64,000 nucleotides of DNA from NCBI RefSeq assembly GCF_014174165.1, contig NZ_JABEQN010000002.1:186001-250000 (forward strand). The letters run 5' to 3'. Position 1 is the first letter of the stretch, and every line of letters begins with the position of its first letter. This DNA is from Gluconacetobacter dulcium (GTDB lineage Bacteria > Pseudomonadota > Alphaproteobacteria > Acetobacterales > Acetobacteraceae). Of the stretch, positions 18,658 through 27,386 are shown one piece after another. A model generated the notes under the pieces. It searched no databases, was not told the DNA's origin, and saw only the letters and a list, made by a program, of their open reading frames with translations. Made by a program: the position numbers and the translations under genes.

Positions 18658-19808
18658 GTGGTGAGGACAGCCGGACGACGCTGAACGATTCCGGCGCGCG
18701 GGCCTCGGCAGGCGCCGGGAATGTCGGCCCGACGCTGCGGGCACGGCGCGAGCAGCTTGGCTGGGCGTTACCCGATGTGGCAGCCTGGCTGCGAATACGG
18801 CTGGCCTTTCTCGAAGCGATGGAAGACGACCGGGTGAAGGACCTGCCGGGGAACGTCTATACGCTCGGCTTTCTGCGCACCTATGCCCAGGCGCTCGGCC
18901 TTGATGCCGAGGCGCTGGTCGCGCGCTTTAAAAGCGAAGCGCGGGGTACAATCGACTGCAAGCCCGAATTGTCCTTTCCGGCTCCGGCCGCCAGCGGTGC
19001 GATGCCGGTCGGCGTCATGGTGCTGCTGGGGGGGGTGATCATCGTGCTGGCCTATATCGGCTGGTACCGCATGACCGGTGGCCAGTCCGCGCCGCCGCAA
19101 CCTGTTCCTTCCGTTTTTTCGGCCATTCCGGGCATGACGCGCCAGGCGGCGACTTCGCCGCAGGTGGCGTCGGTCCTGCCGCCGGAACGGGCGCCCATTC
19201 CGCCACGGCCGCTGACGGGGGCGGAGAAATCGGCGATCACCGATGGGGATCTCCCCGCGGAACCCACGCCGGTGCCGGGGAGTCATGCCGAGCCGGGTGC
19301 ACCGGCCGCAACGCCTGGCGGCCCGGATGATGCCGCGGCGCCTGCCGGTACGCCTGCGGTGGCGCAGCCGGTTGCTCCGGGCACGGCCCCGGCGCCCGTT
19401 CCTGCGGCTCCGGCAGCGGGAACGGCGCCTGGCCAGATCGTTCTGACGGCCTCGGCCCAGACATGGGTGCAGGTCAGGGTTGCTGGCGGGTCCGTGATCT
19501 ATGACCATATCCTGCAGGCAGGCGAGAGCTGGTCCGTGCCGCAGGACAAGACCGATCTTCTGTTGACGGTGGGTAATGCCGGGGGGCTGGTGGTCAGCGC
19601 CGATGGCGTGACGACGCAGCCATTGGGACGGAATGGCGCGGTGCGGCGCAACCTGCCGCTGACGCGCGATGCCGTCCGCAGCGGCGCGATCGTGGCATCG
19701 GTGCCGGCTCCGGCGGCGCAGCCGGCAAAATCCGCGCCGCCTCGGCCGGCTGAAAGTGCCGTGAAGCCGCAGGCGCCCAAGCCGCCGCCAGCGGCCGGCG
19801 GACAGTGA
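18654..19808 (+). CDS. RodZ-like helix-turn-helix membrane protein (DUF4115)
   Basis: A 384-residue bitopic protein. An XRE-type helix-turn-helix (about residues 25-90, LRARREQLGWALPDVAAWLR) is followed by one membrane helix near residues 118-140, a long Pro/Ala-rich linker, and a C-terminal DUF4115 beta domain beginning near ILTASAQTW-like sequence (IVLTASAQTWVQVRV). That order is RodZ, which links MreB to the elongation machinery, but here it has a disordered tail too. The start is GTG at 18654, overlapping the upstream stop by GTGA. A terminator follows the gene. Assignment as the organism's rodZ is likely rather than certain. Confidence 0.78.
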   Translation: MSGEDSRTTLNDSGARASAGAGNVGPTLRARREQLGWALPDVAAWLRIRLAFLEAMEDDRVKDLPGNVYTLGFLRTYAQALGLDAEALVARFKSEARGTIDCKPELSFPAPAASGAMPVGVMVLLGGVIIVLAYIGWYRMTGGQSAPPQPVPSVFSAIPGMTRQAATSPQVASVLPPERAPIPPRPLTGAEKSAITDGDLPAEPTPVPGSHAEPGAPAATPGGPDDAAAPAGTPAVAQPVAPGTAPAPVPAAPAAGTAPGQIVLTASAQTWVQVRVAGGSVIYDHILQAGESWSVPQDKTDLLLTVGNAGGLVVSADGVTTQPLGRNGAVRRNLPLTRDAVRSGAIVASVPAPAAQPAKSAPPRPAESAVKPQAPKPPPAAGGQ

Positions 19809-19829
19809 AAGGGCCGGGAGCGGTCGCGT

Positions 19830-19856
19830 CCGGTCTGGCCAAATGGACCGGTTTTT
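19830..19856 (+). terminator. Rho-independent terminator after the RodZ-like gene
   Basis: CCGGTC (19830-19835) pairs with GACCGG (19846-19851) around a ten-base loop, with G-U pairs possible inside, and is followed at once by five T residues. It would separate the lysC operon from ispG. Confidence 0.5.
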
Positions 19857-19941
19857 GGCAGGAAGCATGCACGGAAAGGCGGCGCGCCGTCATGCCGGCG
19901 GATAGAACAATGTTATCATCGCCTCATCCGGAGGGCAGACA

Positions 19942-21084
19942 ATGAGCAGCTATCGTCCCTATCAGTATATCGAACGGCGCAAGTCGCGGCAGATTCACGT
20001 AGGCAAGGTGGCGGTGGGCGGCGACGCGCCGATTTCCGTCCAGACCATGACCAACACGCTGACGACCGACGCCGAGGCGACGATCGCGCAGATCCGGCGG
20101 GCGGAACTGGCGGGCGTCGATATCGTCCGCGTGTCGTGCCCCGATGAGGAAAGCACCACCGCGCTGGCCGAGATCGTGCGCGAGGTGAATGTGCCGATCG
20201 TTGCCGACATCCATTTTCACTACAAGCGCGCGATCGAGGCCGCGCAGGCCGGCGCGGCCTGCCTGCGCATCAATCCGGGCAATATCGGCAGCCCCGAGCG
20301 CGTGCGCGAGGTGGTGAAGGCGGCCAAGGATTACGGCTGTTCGATCCGTATCGGCGTGAATGCCGGGTCGCTGGAAAAGCATCTTCTGGAAAAATATGGC
20401 GAACCTAACCCGGAGGCGCTGGTCGAAAGCGCGCTGGAACATGCCAAGATCCTGCAAGATCACGATTTCCACGAATTCAAGATCAGCGTGAAGGCGTCGG
20501 ACGTCTTCATGGCCGTGGCCGCCTATCAGCAGCTTGCCGAAGTGTGCGACCACCCACTGCATATCGGCATCACCGAGGCAGGCAGCAAGCGGGCCGGCAC
20601 GGTCAAATCGTCCATCGGGCTGGGCAACCTGCTGTGGGCCGGCGTGGGGGATACCATGCGCGTGTCGCTGTCGGCCGAGCCCGAGGAAGAAGTGCTGGTC
20701 GGCTGGGACATCCTGAAGTCGCTGGGTCTGCGCCATCGCGGCGTGAAGATCATTTCCTGCCCGTCCTGCGCGCGGCAGGGCTTCAACGTGATCCAGACCG
20801 TGCAGACGCTGGAAGAACGGCTGGCGCATATCCAGACCCCGCTGACGCTGTCGATCATCGGTTGCGTGGTCAACGGCCCCGGCGAGGCGCTGATGACGGA
20901 TATCGGCGTGACCGGCGGTGGTTCGGGCCGCCACATGGTCTACGCCGCCGGCCGGCAGGACCATACGATCGCGGCGGATTCGATGATCGAGCACATCGTG
21001 GAGATGGTCGAGAAGAAGGCCGAGATCCTGCGTGCCGAGGAAGAGGCCGCGAAGGCCGCCGAGGCGGTCGTCGCCGCCCAGTAA
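19942..21084 (+). CDS. ispG: 4-hydroxy-3-methylbut-2-en-1-yl diphosphate synthase IspG
   Basis: A 380-residue iron-sulfur enzyme of the methylerythritol phosphate isoprenoid pathway. The N-terminal half is a TIM barrel ([34 protein letters not shown]). The C-terminal half binds the [4Fe-4S] cluster with [12 protein letters not shown] and the third cysteine in [10 protein letters not shown]. It has the short bacterial form without the insert seen in plants. GGAGGG precedes ATG at 19942, a strong site. The polyprenyl products feed ubiquinone and hopanoids, and UbiG is nearby. Confidence 0.96.
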   Translation: MSSYRPYQYIERRKSRQIHVGKVAVGGDAPISVQTMTNTLTTDAEATIAQIRRAELAGVDIVRVSCPDEESTTALAEIVREVNVPIVADIHFHYKRAIEAAQAGAACLRINPGNIGSPERVREVVKAAKDYGCSIRIGVNAGSLEKHLLEKYGEPNPEALVESALEHAKILQDHDFHEFKISVKASDVFMAVAAYQQLAEVCDHPLHIGITEAGSKRAGTVKSSIGLGNLLWAGVGDTMRVSLSAEPEEEVLVGWDILKSLGLRHRGVKIISCPSCARQGFNVIQTVQTLEERLAHIQTPLTLSIIGCVVNGPGEALMTDIGVTGGGSGRHMVYAAGRQDHTIAADSMIEHIVEMVEKKAEILRAEEEAAKAAEAVVAAQ

Positions 21085-21135
21085 GGACGCGCCCGACCCC
21101 GGCGGGTCGGGGGGTGAAGATTTACCGTCCTTTGT

Positions 21136-21165
21136 TGTGTTCCGCCCCGTTTGGGGCGGAACACA
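21136..21165. repeat. Perfect 13-bp inverted repeat between ispG and hisS
   Basis: Arms TGTGTTCCGCCCC (21136-21148) and GGGGCGGAACACA (21153-21165) pair perfectly around GTTT. It has no T tract on either strand, so it is not a typical terminator. It ends 31 bases before the hisS start and would sit in the hisS leader RNA. Confidence 0.75.
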
Positions 21166-21196
21166 TAAGTGATTCAGAAAACAGGAACATCGATCC

Positions 21197-22447
21197 GTGA
21201 GCAGCCTGCAACCCGTCCGTGGTACCCATGACCTGATCGGCGAGGGGCAGCGGCGCCATGCCCATGTGGTGGATACCGCGCGGCGCATCGCGGGCCTGTA
21301 CGGCTTCGATGAATGGTCTACCCCGATCTTCGAGGATACGCGGGTGTTCGCGCGCTCGCTGGGCGATACGTCCGACGTGGTGTCGAAGGAGATGTATTCG
21401 TTCGAGGACCGGGGCGGTGAATCCCTGACTTTGCGGCCCGAGGGCACGGCGGGGGTGTGCCGCGCGCTGGTGACCAATGGCCTGACCCAGTCCCTGCCGC
21501 AGAAAGTGTTCTATGCCGGGCCGATGTTCCGCTACGAGCGCCCGCAGAAGGGACGGTATCGGCAGTTCCACCAGATCGGCGCCGAACTGATCGGCGCGGC
21601 CGAGGCGTTGGCCGATGCGGAAGTGATCGCCATGGGGCGGGACATCCTGAAGGCGCTGGGTATCGCCGACGACACGGTGGTGGAACTGAACACGCTGGGC
21701 GATACCGAGAGCCGCGCCGCCTGGCGTGCCGCGCTGATCGCCTATTTTACCGAATTCAAGGACCAGTTGTCCGATGACAGCCGCGCCCGGCTGGAGCGCA
21801 ATCCGCTGCGCATTCTGGACAGCAAGGCGCCGCAGGACCGGGCGCTGGTGGCCGATGCGCCGCTGATCGGCGCCTTCCTGACCGATGAAGCCCGGACGTT
21901 CTGGGATGATCTGCGTTCGGCGCTGGATCTGCTGCGCGTGCCGTTCCGCGAGAATCCCGGCATCGTGCGCGGGCTGGATTATTACGGGCACACGACCTTT
22001 GAATTCGTCACCGAGAAGCTGGGCACCCAGGGCACGGTGCTGGCGGGTGGCCGCTATGATGGGTTGGTGGCCGAAATGGGCGGCCCGCGCACGCCGGCCA
22101 TCGGCTGGGCCGGCGGGATCGAACGGTTGGCTCTGCTGCTGGACAGCGCGCCGGCAGCGCCGCGCCCCGTGGCGGTGGTGCCGCTGGGCGAGGGCGCCAA
22201 CGGTGCGGCGGTGACGCTGTTGCAGGCCCTGCGCGCCCATGGTGTGCGCGCGGAAATCGCCTATCGCGGCAATGCCAAGCGCCGGATGGAACGGGCGAAC
22301 CGCATCGGCGCCACCCATGCCGTGCTGATCGGCGATGACGAAGTGGCGCGCGGCGTGGCCCAGGTGAAGGCGCTGGATGAAGGGGCGCAGAACGAACTGG
22401 CGCTGGACGCGGTCGCGCCCTATCTGGCCGGGGCGGTTGGCTGCTGA
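21197..22447 (+). CDS. hisS: Histidyl-tRNA synthetase
   Basis: A 416-residue class II aminoacyl-tRNA synthetase. The N-terminal [14 protein letters not shown], motif 2 [18 protein letters not shown], the HisA-loop [15 protein letters not shown]-type region ([16 protein letters not shown]) and motif 3 [12 protein letters not shown] are all present, with an anticodon-binding C-terminal domain. The start is GTG at 21197 preceded by AGGAA. It is followed three bases on by prfA. The strong hairpin in its leader is listed separately. Confidence 0.96.
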   Translation: MSSLQPVRGTHDLIGEGQRRHAHVVDTARRIAGLYGFDEWSTPIFEDTRVFARSLGDTSDVVSKEMYSFEDRGGESLTLRPEGTAGVCRALVTNGLTQSLPQKVFYAGPMFRYERPQKGRYRQFHQIGAELIGAAEALADAEVIAMGRDILKALGIADDTVVELNTLGDTESRAAWRAALIAYFTEFKDQLSDDSRARLERNPLRILDSKAPQDRALVADAPLIGAFLTDEARTFWDDLRSALDLLRVPFRENPGIVRGLDYYGHTTFEFVTEKLGTQGTVLAGGRYDGLVAEMGGPRTPAIGWAGGIERLALLLDSAPAAPRPVAVVPLGEGANGAAVTLLQALRAHGVRAEIAYRGNAKRRMERANRIGATHAVLIGDDEVARGVAQVKALDEGAQNELALDAVAPYLAGAVGC

Positions 22448-22450
22448 ACC

Positions 22451-23509
22451 ATGAGTCTTGACGACAGGCTGGACCGGATCGTTGGCCGGTCGGAAGAATT
22501 GCAGGACATGCTTGCCCAGGGGCTGGTGGGTGAGGCGTTCAGCAAGGCATCGCGCGAATATGCCGAACTGGAGCCCATCGTCAGCCGGATCGGTGCGCTG
22601 CGTCAGGCGGAGCGGGAAGCGATTCAGTCCGAATCGCTGCTGGCCGACCCGGAAATGCGCGAACTGGCCGAGGCCGAACTGGGCGATCTGCGCGGCCGGA
22701 TCGCGGAACTGCGCCAGGATATCCGCATTGCCATGCTGCCGCGCGACGAGGCCGACGAGCGCAGCGCCATCCTGGAAATCCGCCCCGCCGCCGGGGGGGA
22801 CGAGGCCGCCTTGTTCGCGGCGCAACTGTTCGATGCCTATCGCCGCTATGCCGCCCTGCGTGGCTGGCGTTTTGAAGTGATGGAATTTGACGAATCGGAA
22901 CTGGGCGGCCTGCGCGAGGGGATGGCCACCATCGCGGGGCGCGGGGTATTCGCCCGCCTGAAATACGAATCGGGCGTGCATCGCGTGCAGCGCGTGCCGG
23001 CGACTGAAAGTCAGGGCCGTATTCATACCTCGACCGTGACGGTGGCCATGTTGCCCGAAGCGGGCGAGGTCGATGTCCAGATCAATGACAGCGACCTGCG
23101 CATCGATGTCTATCGCGCTTCTGGTGCCGGTGGGCAGCATGTCAACAAGACCGAGAGTGCTGTGCGCATCACCCATCTGCCGACCGGCGTGGTGGTGGCG
23201 ATGCAGGAGGAAAAGAGCCAGCACAAGAACCGTGCCAAGGCGATGAAGATCCTGATGTCGCGGCTGTACGAGCGCGAGCGTGCCACCGCCCATGCCAGCC
23301 GCGCCGCCGACCGCAAGTCGCAGGTGGGGACCGGGGACCGGTCGGAACGGATTCGGACCTACAATTTCCCGCAGGGCCGCGTGACCGACCACCGGATCAA
23401 CCTGACGGCTTACAAGATCGACCGCGTGATGCTGGGCGAGTTCGATGAATTCATCGACGCCCTGATCCAGGACGAGCAGGCCAGCCTGCTGGCCGCCGAG
23501 GGCCTATAA
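22451..23509 (+). CDS. prfA: Peptide chain release factor 1
   Basis: A 352-residue class I release factor that reads UAA and UAG. The codon-recognition tripeptide PAT is seen in [14 protein letters not shown], and the peptidyl-hydrolysis GGQ lies in [15 protein letters not shown]; the glutamine is the target of PrmC. The length is normal. It starts three bases after hisS. The usual partner prmC is at 24071, separated by a small gene on the opposite strand. Confidence 0.97.
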   Translation: MSLDDRLDRIVGRSEELQDMLAQGLVGEAFSKASREYAELEPIVSRIGALRQAEREAIQSESLLADPEMRELAEAELGDLRGRIAELRQDIRIAMLPRDEADERSAILEIRPAAGGDEAALFAAQLFDAYRRYAALRGWRFEVMEFDESELGGLREGMATIAGRGVFARLKYESGVHRVQRVPATESQGRIHTSTVTVAMLPEAGEVDVQINDSDLRIDVYRASGAGGQHVNKTESAVRITHLPTGVVVAMQEEKSQHKNRAKAMKILMSRLYERERATAHASRAADRKSQVGTGDRSERIRTYNFPQGRVTDHRINLTAYKIDRVMLGEFDEFIDALIQDEQASLLAAEGL

Positions 23510-23575
23510 CGACGTTGCAGGATCTGGCTTGAAACACACGTCGGATCGGTGCCTGCGCGCAGTTTCAGCAGGGGT

Positions 23576-24040
23576 TCAGGACGTTGGGACCGAGCAGATT
23601 TCAGAGCGGCCGGGCTGGCGCTCGACCACCGAGGGGTCGTCCGGGTCGGCCAGATAGAATTCGGTGAAGTTGCGAGTGCCCAGCGCGTTCAGCGTGCGCC
23701 CTTCCGGATGGTGCAGGATGCCGCCGCCATTGACCTCGTGCGTTTCCGTCCGGCCATCGGGCGTGCGTATGGTAATTTCGCCGCATAACGCATAGGTGTG
23801 GTTGAGGCGCCCGGCGGCGGTTTCGACGTGAACGGCCCGTTGCGGCGCCGATGCGTCGAGCCGGATCGTGGCGGCGAGCTGTTCATCGACATAGAGGCGG
23901 GAGATTTCGGAAATCTCATTGTCCGCGCGACCGTCGACGACGGTGAAGGTGCCGGCCAGCGCAGGCTGGGACGCTGACGCCAGGACCGCGCCCGCGCCAA
24001 GAAAGATAAGGATTTTCCATGAACGGGACTGCGGCATCAT
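23576..24040 (-). CDS. Exported hypothetical protein
   Basis: A 154-residue protein I do not recognise. ATG at 24040 gives a clear signal peptide: charged start, hydrophobic ILIFLGAGAVLASAS and a cleavage site after ALA near residue 29. The mature part has many short beta-prone stretches and two cysteines, one in ALCGEI and one near the end in EICSV, that could pair. HEVNGGGILHHPEGR is rich in Gly and His. Its start is 30 bp from the divergent prmC start, so the two share a promoter region. The reading frame remains open upstream to 24421 but that part overlaps prmC and has no signal peptide in front. Confidence 0.65.
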   Translation of the reverse strand: MMPQSRSWKILIFLGAGAVLASASQPALAGTFTVVDGRADNEISEISRLYVDEQLAATIRLDASAPQRAVHVETAAGRLNHTYALCGEITIRTPDGRTETHEVNGGGILHHPEGRTLNALGTRNFTEFYLADPDDPSVVERQPGRSEICSVPTS

Positions 24041-24070
24041 GGTGCCAGAGTAGGACGGATTTCGCCTGAA

Positions 24071-24952
24071 ATGAAAGAGGATGCGCTGGCGGTGCCGGGC
24101 GATGAGGCGGATCTGCGGACATGGCTTGGCTGGGGTGGGGCGCGATTGCGCGATGCCGGCGTGGACGATCCGCGTCGCGAGGCGCGGCTGTTGATGGCCC
24201 ACGTTCTTGGCACCGATCTGGCGGGCCTGCTGGCGCGCACGCGGATGACCGCTTCCGAGCGGGCCGGTTTTCTGGCGGCCGTGCGGCGCCGTGCGGCGCG
24301 CGAACCGATGGCGCACATTACCGGACGCGCCGGTTTCTGGTCTCTGGAGCTGGAGACCTCGCCCGCGACCCTGATTCCCCGCCCCGATAGCGAAACGCTG
24401 ATCGAGGCCCTGCTGGATCACTGCCCCGATCGCGAGCAGGTCCGCAGCGTGCTCGATCTGGGAACCGGGACCGGTTGCCTGCTGCTGGCGGCATTGAGCG
24501 AGTATGGCGCGGCCTGGGGGGTAGGGGTGGATATCGCGCCCGACGCTGCCCGCCTGGCCGCGCGGAATGCCCGGCGGGCCGGGTTGGAGGGGCGATGCGC
24601 GATGCTGGCCGGGGACTGGGCCGCGTCGATTCGCGGCGTGTTCGATGTGGTGTTCAGCAATCCGCCCTATATTCCGCAGGGCGATCTGGCCGGCCTGATG
24701 GCGGATGTCCGGGATTATGAGCCGGCGCGCGCGCTGGATGGCGGCGCGGATGGGCTGGATGCCTATCGGTTGCTGACCGGTGCCTTACCCATGCTTCTGG
24801 CGCATGATGGGGTTGCTGTTTTCGAAATCGGGATCGGGCAGGACAACAGCATGCCGGCGCTGGCGCGGCAATCAGGGCTGGAAATCGTGGATGTTCGCGC
24901 CGATCTGGGGGGGATTCCGCGTGCGGTCGTGATGCGGCATCGGCGGACGTGA
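24071..24952 (+). CDS. prmC: Release factor glutamine methyltransferase PrmC
   Basis: A 293-residue enzyme that methylates the GGQ glutamine of release factors. The SAM motif is VLDLGTGTGCLLLA and the catalytic NPPY lies in VVFSNPPYIPQGDL; EPMAHITGRAGFWSLEL and IPRPDSETLIE are family hallmarks. The start at 24071 is ATG; GTG at 24092 is possible and would lose only non-conserved residues. In many bacteria prmC follows prfA directly; here the 154-codon gene lies between them in reverse. Confidence 0.94.
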   Translation: MKEDALAVPGDEADLRTWLGWGGARLRDAGVDDPRREARLLMAHVLGTDLAGLLARTRMTASERAGFLAAVRRRAAREPMAHITGRAGFWSLELETSPATLIPRPDSETLIEALLDHCPDREQVRSVLDLGTGTGCLLLAALSEYGAAWGVGVDIAPDAARLAARNARRAGLEGRCAMLAGDWAASIRGVFDVVFSNPPYIPQGDLAGLMADVRDYEPARALDGGADGLDAYRLLTGALPMLLAHDGVAVFEIGIGQDNSMPALARQSGLEIVDVRADLGGIPRAVVMRHRRT

Positions 24953-25393
24953 GCGGTTTTTCGGGAAGAGGGACCGATGGGCGGGAATGCCGCGCGATGG
25001 GGGTGTCGCCCTGTGGTTTCGGGCATCGGAGCGGAGCGGACTGGGTGGAGAGGCATTCGCGATGCATGGGGAATGCGCGCCGGATCGCCGTCAAACCGGT
25101 TTTCTCCCCTGCCATGGAGTAAAAAACCATTTGGCAGAGCGGATATAAGGGCATAGATTACCGATGGAATGCGGACGGGGGTTTTTACCTTTCCGAGATG
25201 CCGCATACCGATCCTGAATGCATGAAAACGGAAATGACCGCACGGGTGCGTGCAGGGACCTGGGTCGTTGCATGATGCCGCAGGATCAGATGCCGGGCTG
25301 CACGCCAGGCACTCAGAATGACAATAGGGGATGGTTGGCCCCGGCGGGCGCAGGCAAAGAGCGACCGTTAACAGGAAAGTGCTGCGACAGCTT
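24953..25393. other. Long noncoding gap before the DUF4167 gene
   Basis: No gene is supported in these 441 bases. It contains a promoter candidate (25131-25159, listed separately), a palindrome AAACCGGTTT at about 25093-25102, and the 14-base string GCATCGGAGCGGAG (about 25023-25036) that also occurs in the gap after the DUF4167 gene. The leader of the DUF4167 mRNA would be about 230 bases, long enough to hold regulatory structure. Confidence 0.45.
25131..25159 (+). promoter_or_regulatory. Candidate sigma-70 promoter for the DUF4167 gene
   Basis: TTGGCA (25131-25136) and TAGATT (25154-25159) are separated by 17 bases. The first matches five and the second four of six consensus positions. It lies in a locally AT-richer patch. 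Confidence 0.35.
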
Positions 25394-25828
25394 ATGAACA
25401 TGAAACGCATGCGGGGCCGGCACCATCGTTCGGGCGGCAGCAATGGCGGAAGTGTACGCCAGCAGAACGGCCAGATCCCCCTCAATCGTAACCATGTGTT
25501 CGACAGTAATGGGCCGGATCTGCGTATTCGTGGCACCGCCCAGCAATTGTTTGAAAAATACCTGCAACTCGGGCGTGATGCCAGCGGTTCGGGCGACCGC
25601 GTTATGGCCGAAGCGTATTTCCAGCATGCCGAACATTATTTCCGCATTCTGAACGCCATGACCCAGGCGGCGCAGCAGAACCAGCAGGAACGCCAGGAGC
25701 GGCATGTCCGCCAGCGCCCGATGGCGGTGACGGATGGCGACGAAGCGGCCGAGGATGGCGGCGAGGAAGCGACGGTCGAGAAAAACCGTCCGGGGTCGGA
25801 TTCCGAACTGGCTCCCGTCGAAGCCTGA
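25394..25828 (+). CDS. DUF4167 domain protein
   Basis: A 144-residue protein with the alphaproteobacterial DUF4167 pattern: a basic, Gly/Arg/Asn/Gln-rich N-terminus (MKRMRGRHHRSGG), then SNGPDLRIRGTAQQLFEKYL, GDRVMAEAYFQHAEHYFRIL, and a highly charged acidic tail. The basic start suggests nucleic-acid contact, but no function is established. It is typically encoded after prmC, as here, and I chose ATG at 25394, with ATG at 25400 also possible. A hairpin follows the stop. Confidence 0.85.
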   Translation: MNMKRMRGRHHRSGGSNGGSVRQQNGQIPLNRNHVFDSNGPDLRIRGTAQQLFEKYLQLGRDASGSGDRVMAEAYFQHAEHYFRILNAMTQAAQQNQQERQERHVRQRPMAVTDGDEAAEDGGEEATVEKNRPGSDSELAPVEA

Positions 25829-25838
25829 TTGATCCGGG

Positions 25839-25859
25839 GACCGGCGGTAAACGCCGGTC
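25839..25859 (+). terminator. Hairpin after the DUF4167 gene
   Basis: GACCGGCG (25839-25846) and CGCCGGTC (25852-25859) form a perfect 8-bp stem around GTAAA. There is only a weak CTTTA after it, so it may be a terminator of the Rho-assisted kind. Confidence 0.45.
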
Positions 25860-25879
25860 CGTGCCTTTACCCTCTCAGC

Positions 25880-26040
25880 GCCTGACCGAACATGTGGGCT
25901 GGCGAGCGAGAGCGGCCTGTTTCGGGCCGCGCCCGAAATGTGTTTCCGAGCATCGGAGCGGAGTGGCCCTGATGGCCATGAGCACCGAAGCGCAGGACAC
26001 GCACGGGGGACACGCCGCCAGCGCGCATGTTCGGTCAGGC
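25880..26040. repeat. 161-bp element with 15-bp terminal inverted repeats
   Basis: GCCTGACCGAACATG (25880-25894) is the exact reverse complement of CATGTTCGGTCAGGC (26026-26040). Inside is a second palindrome, TTTCGGGC-CGC-GCCCGAAA (25920-25938), and a short TGGCC/GGCCA pair. No coding sequence is supported within. The right arm ends two bases before the bioA stop. It resembles a miniature, non-autonomous repeat element, or a structured RNA at the 3' end of bioA or the DUF4167 mRNA. Confidence 0.55.
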
Positions 26041-26042
26041 TC

Positions 26043-27308
26043 TCAGGGGGCTTCGGCCAGCACGGTGCGGATCGCGCCCGTCAGCCGGGCCAGTTCCGCC
26101 TTCGTCACCGTGAAAGCCGGTGTGAGATAAACGATCGAACGGAACGGGCGCACCCACACGCCCTGGTCGACCAGCCTGGCTTTCAGGCGGTTCATGTCGT
26201 TTATGCGGTCCAGTTCGACCACGCCGATCGCGCCCATGACCCGCACGTCTCGCACGGCGGGCAGGTGGCGGCATGCCTCCAGTTCATCGCGCATCTGCTC
26301 TTCGATCGCCGCGACCTGTTCCAGGCGCGGTTCGCGTTCGAACAGGTCCAGCGAGGCATTGGCGCAGGCGCAGGCCAGCGGGTTGGCCATGAAGGTGGGG
26401 CCATGCATCAGCGCATGCATCGGGTCATCCGACAGAAAAGCCGCGAAGACATGGGCCCGCGCCACGGTGGCGGCCAATGGCACCGTGCCGCCGGACAGGG
26501 CCTTCGACAGGGTAACGATATCCGGCACGATATCCGCCTGCTGGCACGCGAACATGGTACCCGTGCGGCCGAAACCGGTGAAGATCTCGTCCAGGATCAG
26601 CAGCACGCCGTGGCGGTCCGCAAGGTCGCGCAGGCGCCGCAGGGTCGCGGGGTCGTGAAACAGCATGCCGCCCGCGCCCTGGACCAGCGGCTCGACCAGG
26701 ATTGCCGCCACGCGCTGCCCTTCGGTTTCCATCAACTGTTCCAGCGCGGCGGTCGTGTGGTCGTCGCGCGGCAGGTCGGTGATGAAATGCTGGGGCAGGA
26801 TGCCGGCGAACAGGCTGTGCATGCCTTCCTCCGGGTCGCACACCGCCATGGTGGCCAGCGTATCGCCGTGATAGCCGCCGCGAAACGCGACCAGGCGGGT
26901 TCGGCCTGACTGGCCCCGGTTCAGCCAGTATTGCATCGCCATCTTGATCGCGACCTCGACCGCGACGGAACCGGAATCGGAAAAGAAGACGCGCTCCAAA
27001 TCGCCCGGCAGCAGGTCCGCGAGGCGCCGGGCCAGGCGTAACGCGGGCTCGTGCACCAGGCCGCCGAACATGACGTGCGGCATGCGCGCGAGCTGGTCGA
27101 TGGCGGCCTGACGGATATGGGGGTGATTGTAGCCATGGCAGGCGGTCCACCACGAGGCGATTCCGTCCACCAGTTCGCGCCCGTCGGCGAGGCTGATCCG
27201 ACAGCCGTCCGTCGCGATGGCGGGTATGGGGGGCGAGGCCGTTCGCATCTGGGTGTAGGGCAGCCAGATATGCGGCAGGCCGGCGTCGAACCAGTCCGGT
27301 CCGGTCAT
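26043..27308 (-). CDS. bioA: Adenosylmethionine--8-amino-7-oxononanoate aminotransferase
   Basis: A 421-residue PLP enzyme that converts KAPA to DAPA in biotin synthesis, using SAM as amino donor. Family marks are HIWLPYTQM at the N-terminus, SWWTACHGYNHPH, the PLP aspartate in LILDEIFTGFGRTG, and the active-site lysine in TLSKALSGG. ATG at 27308 is chosen with AAGGAG upstream. It is divergent from bioF, 78 bp away. No bioB is in the window. Confidence 0.96.
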   Translation of the reverse strand: MTGPDWFDAGLPHIWLPYTQMRTASPPIPAIATDGCRISLADGRELVDGIASWWTACHGYNHPHIRQAAIDQLARMPHVMFGGLVHEPALRLARRLADLLPGDLERVFFSDSGSVAVEVAIKMAMQYWLNRGQSGRTRLVAFRGGYHGDTLATMAVCDPEEGMHSLFAGILPQHFITDLPRDDHTTAALEQLMETEGQRVAAILVEPLVQGAGGMLFHDPATLRRLRDLADRHGVLLILDEIFTGFGRTGTMFACQQADIVPDIVTLSKALSGGTVPLAATVARAHVFAAFLSDDPMHALMHGPTFMANPLACACANASLDLFEREPRLEQVAAIEEQMRDELEACRHLPAVRDVRVMGAIGVVELDRINDMNRLKARLVDQGVWVRPFRSIVYLTPAFTVTKAELARLTGAIRTVLAEAP

Positions 27309-27386
27309 GGGGCATGTTCTCCTTGGGGAACGGACGGCAGACTGGAATTGACCCGGCCCATAGGGTCCGGCACAAACCATCGCTTC

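Noticed and set aside
27309-27386. A BirA or BioR operator between bioA and bioF
   Set aside because: Neither the long BirA palindrome nor a TTATmkATAA BioR site is present. A short GACCC-N8-GGGTC (27350-27367) exists but is too weak to call.
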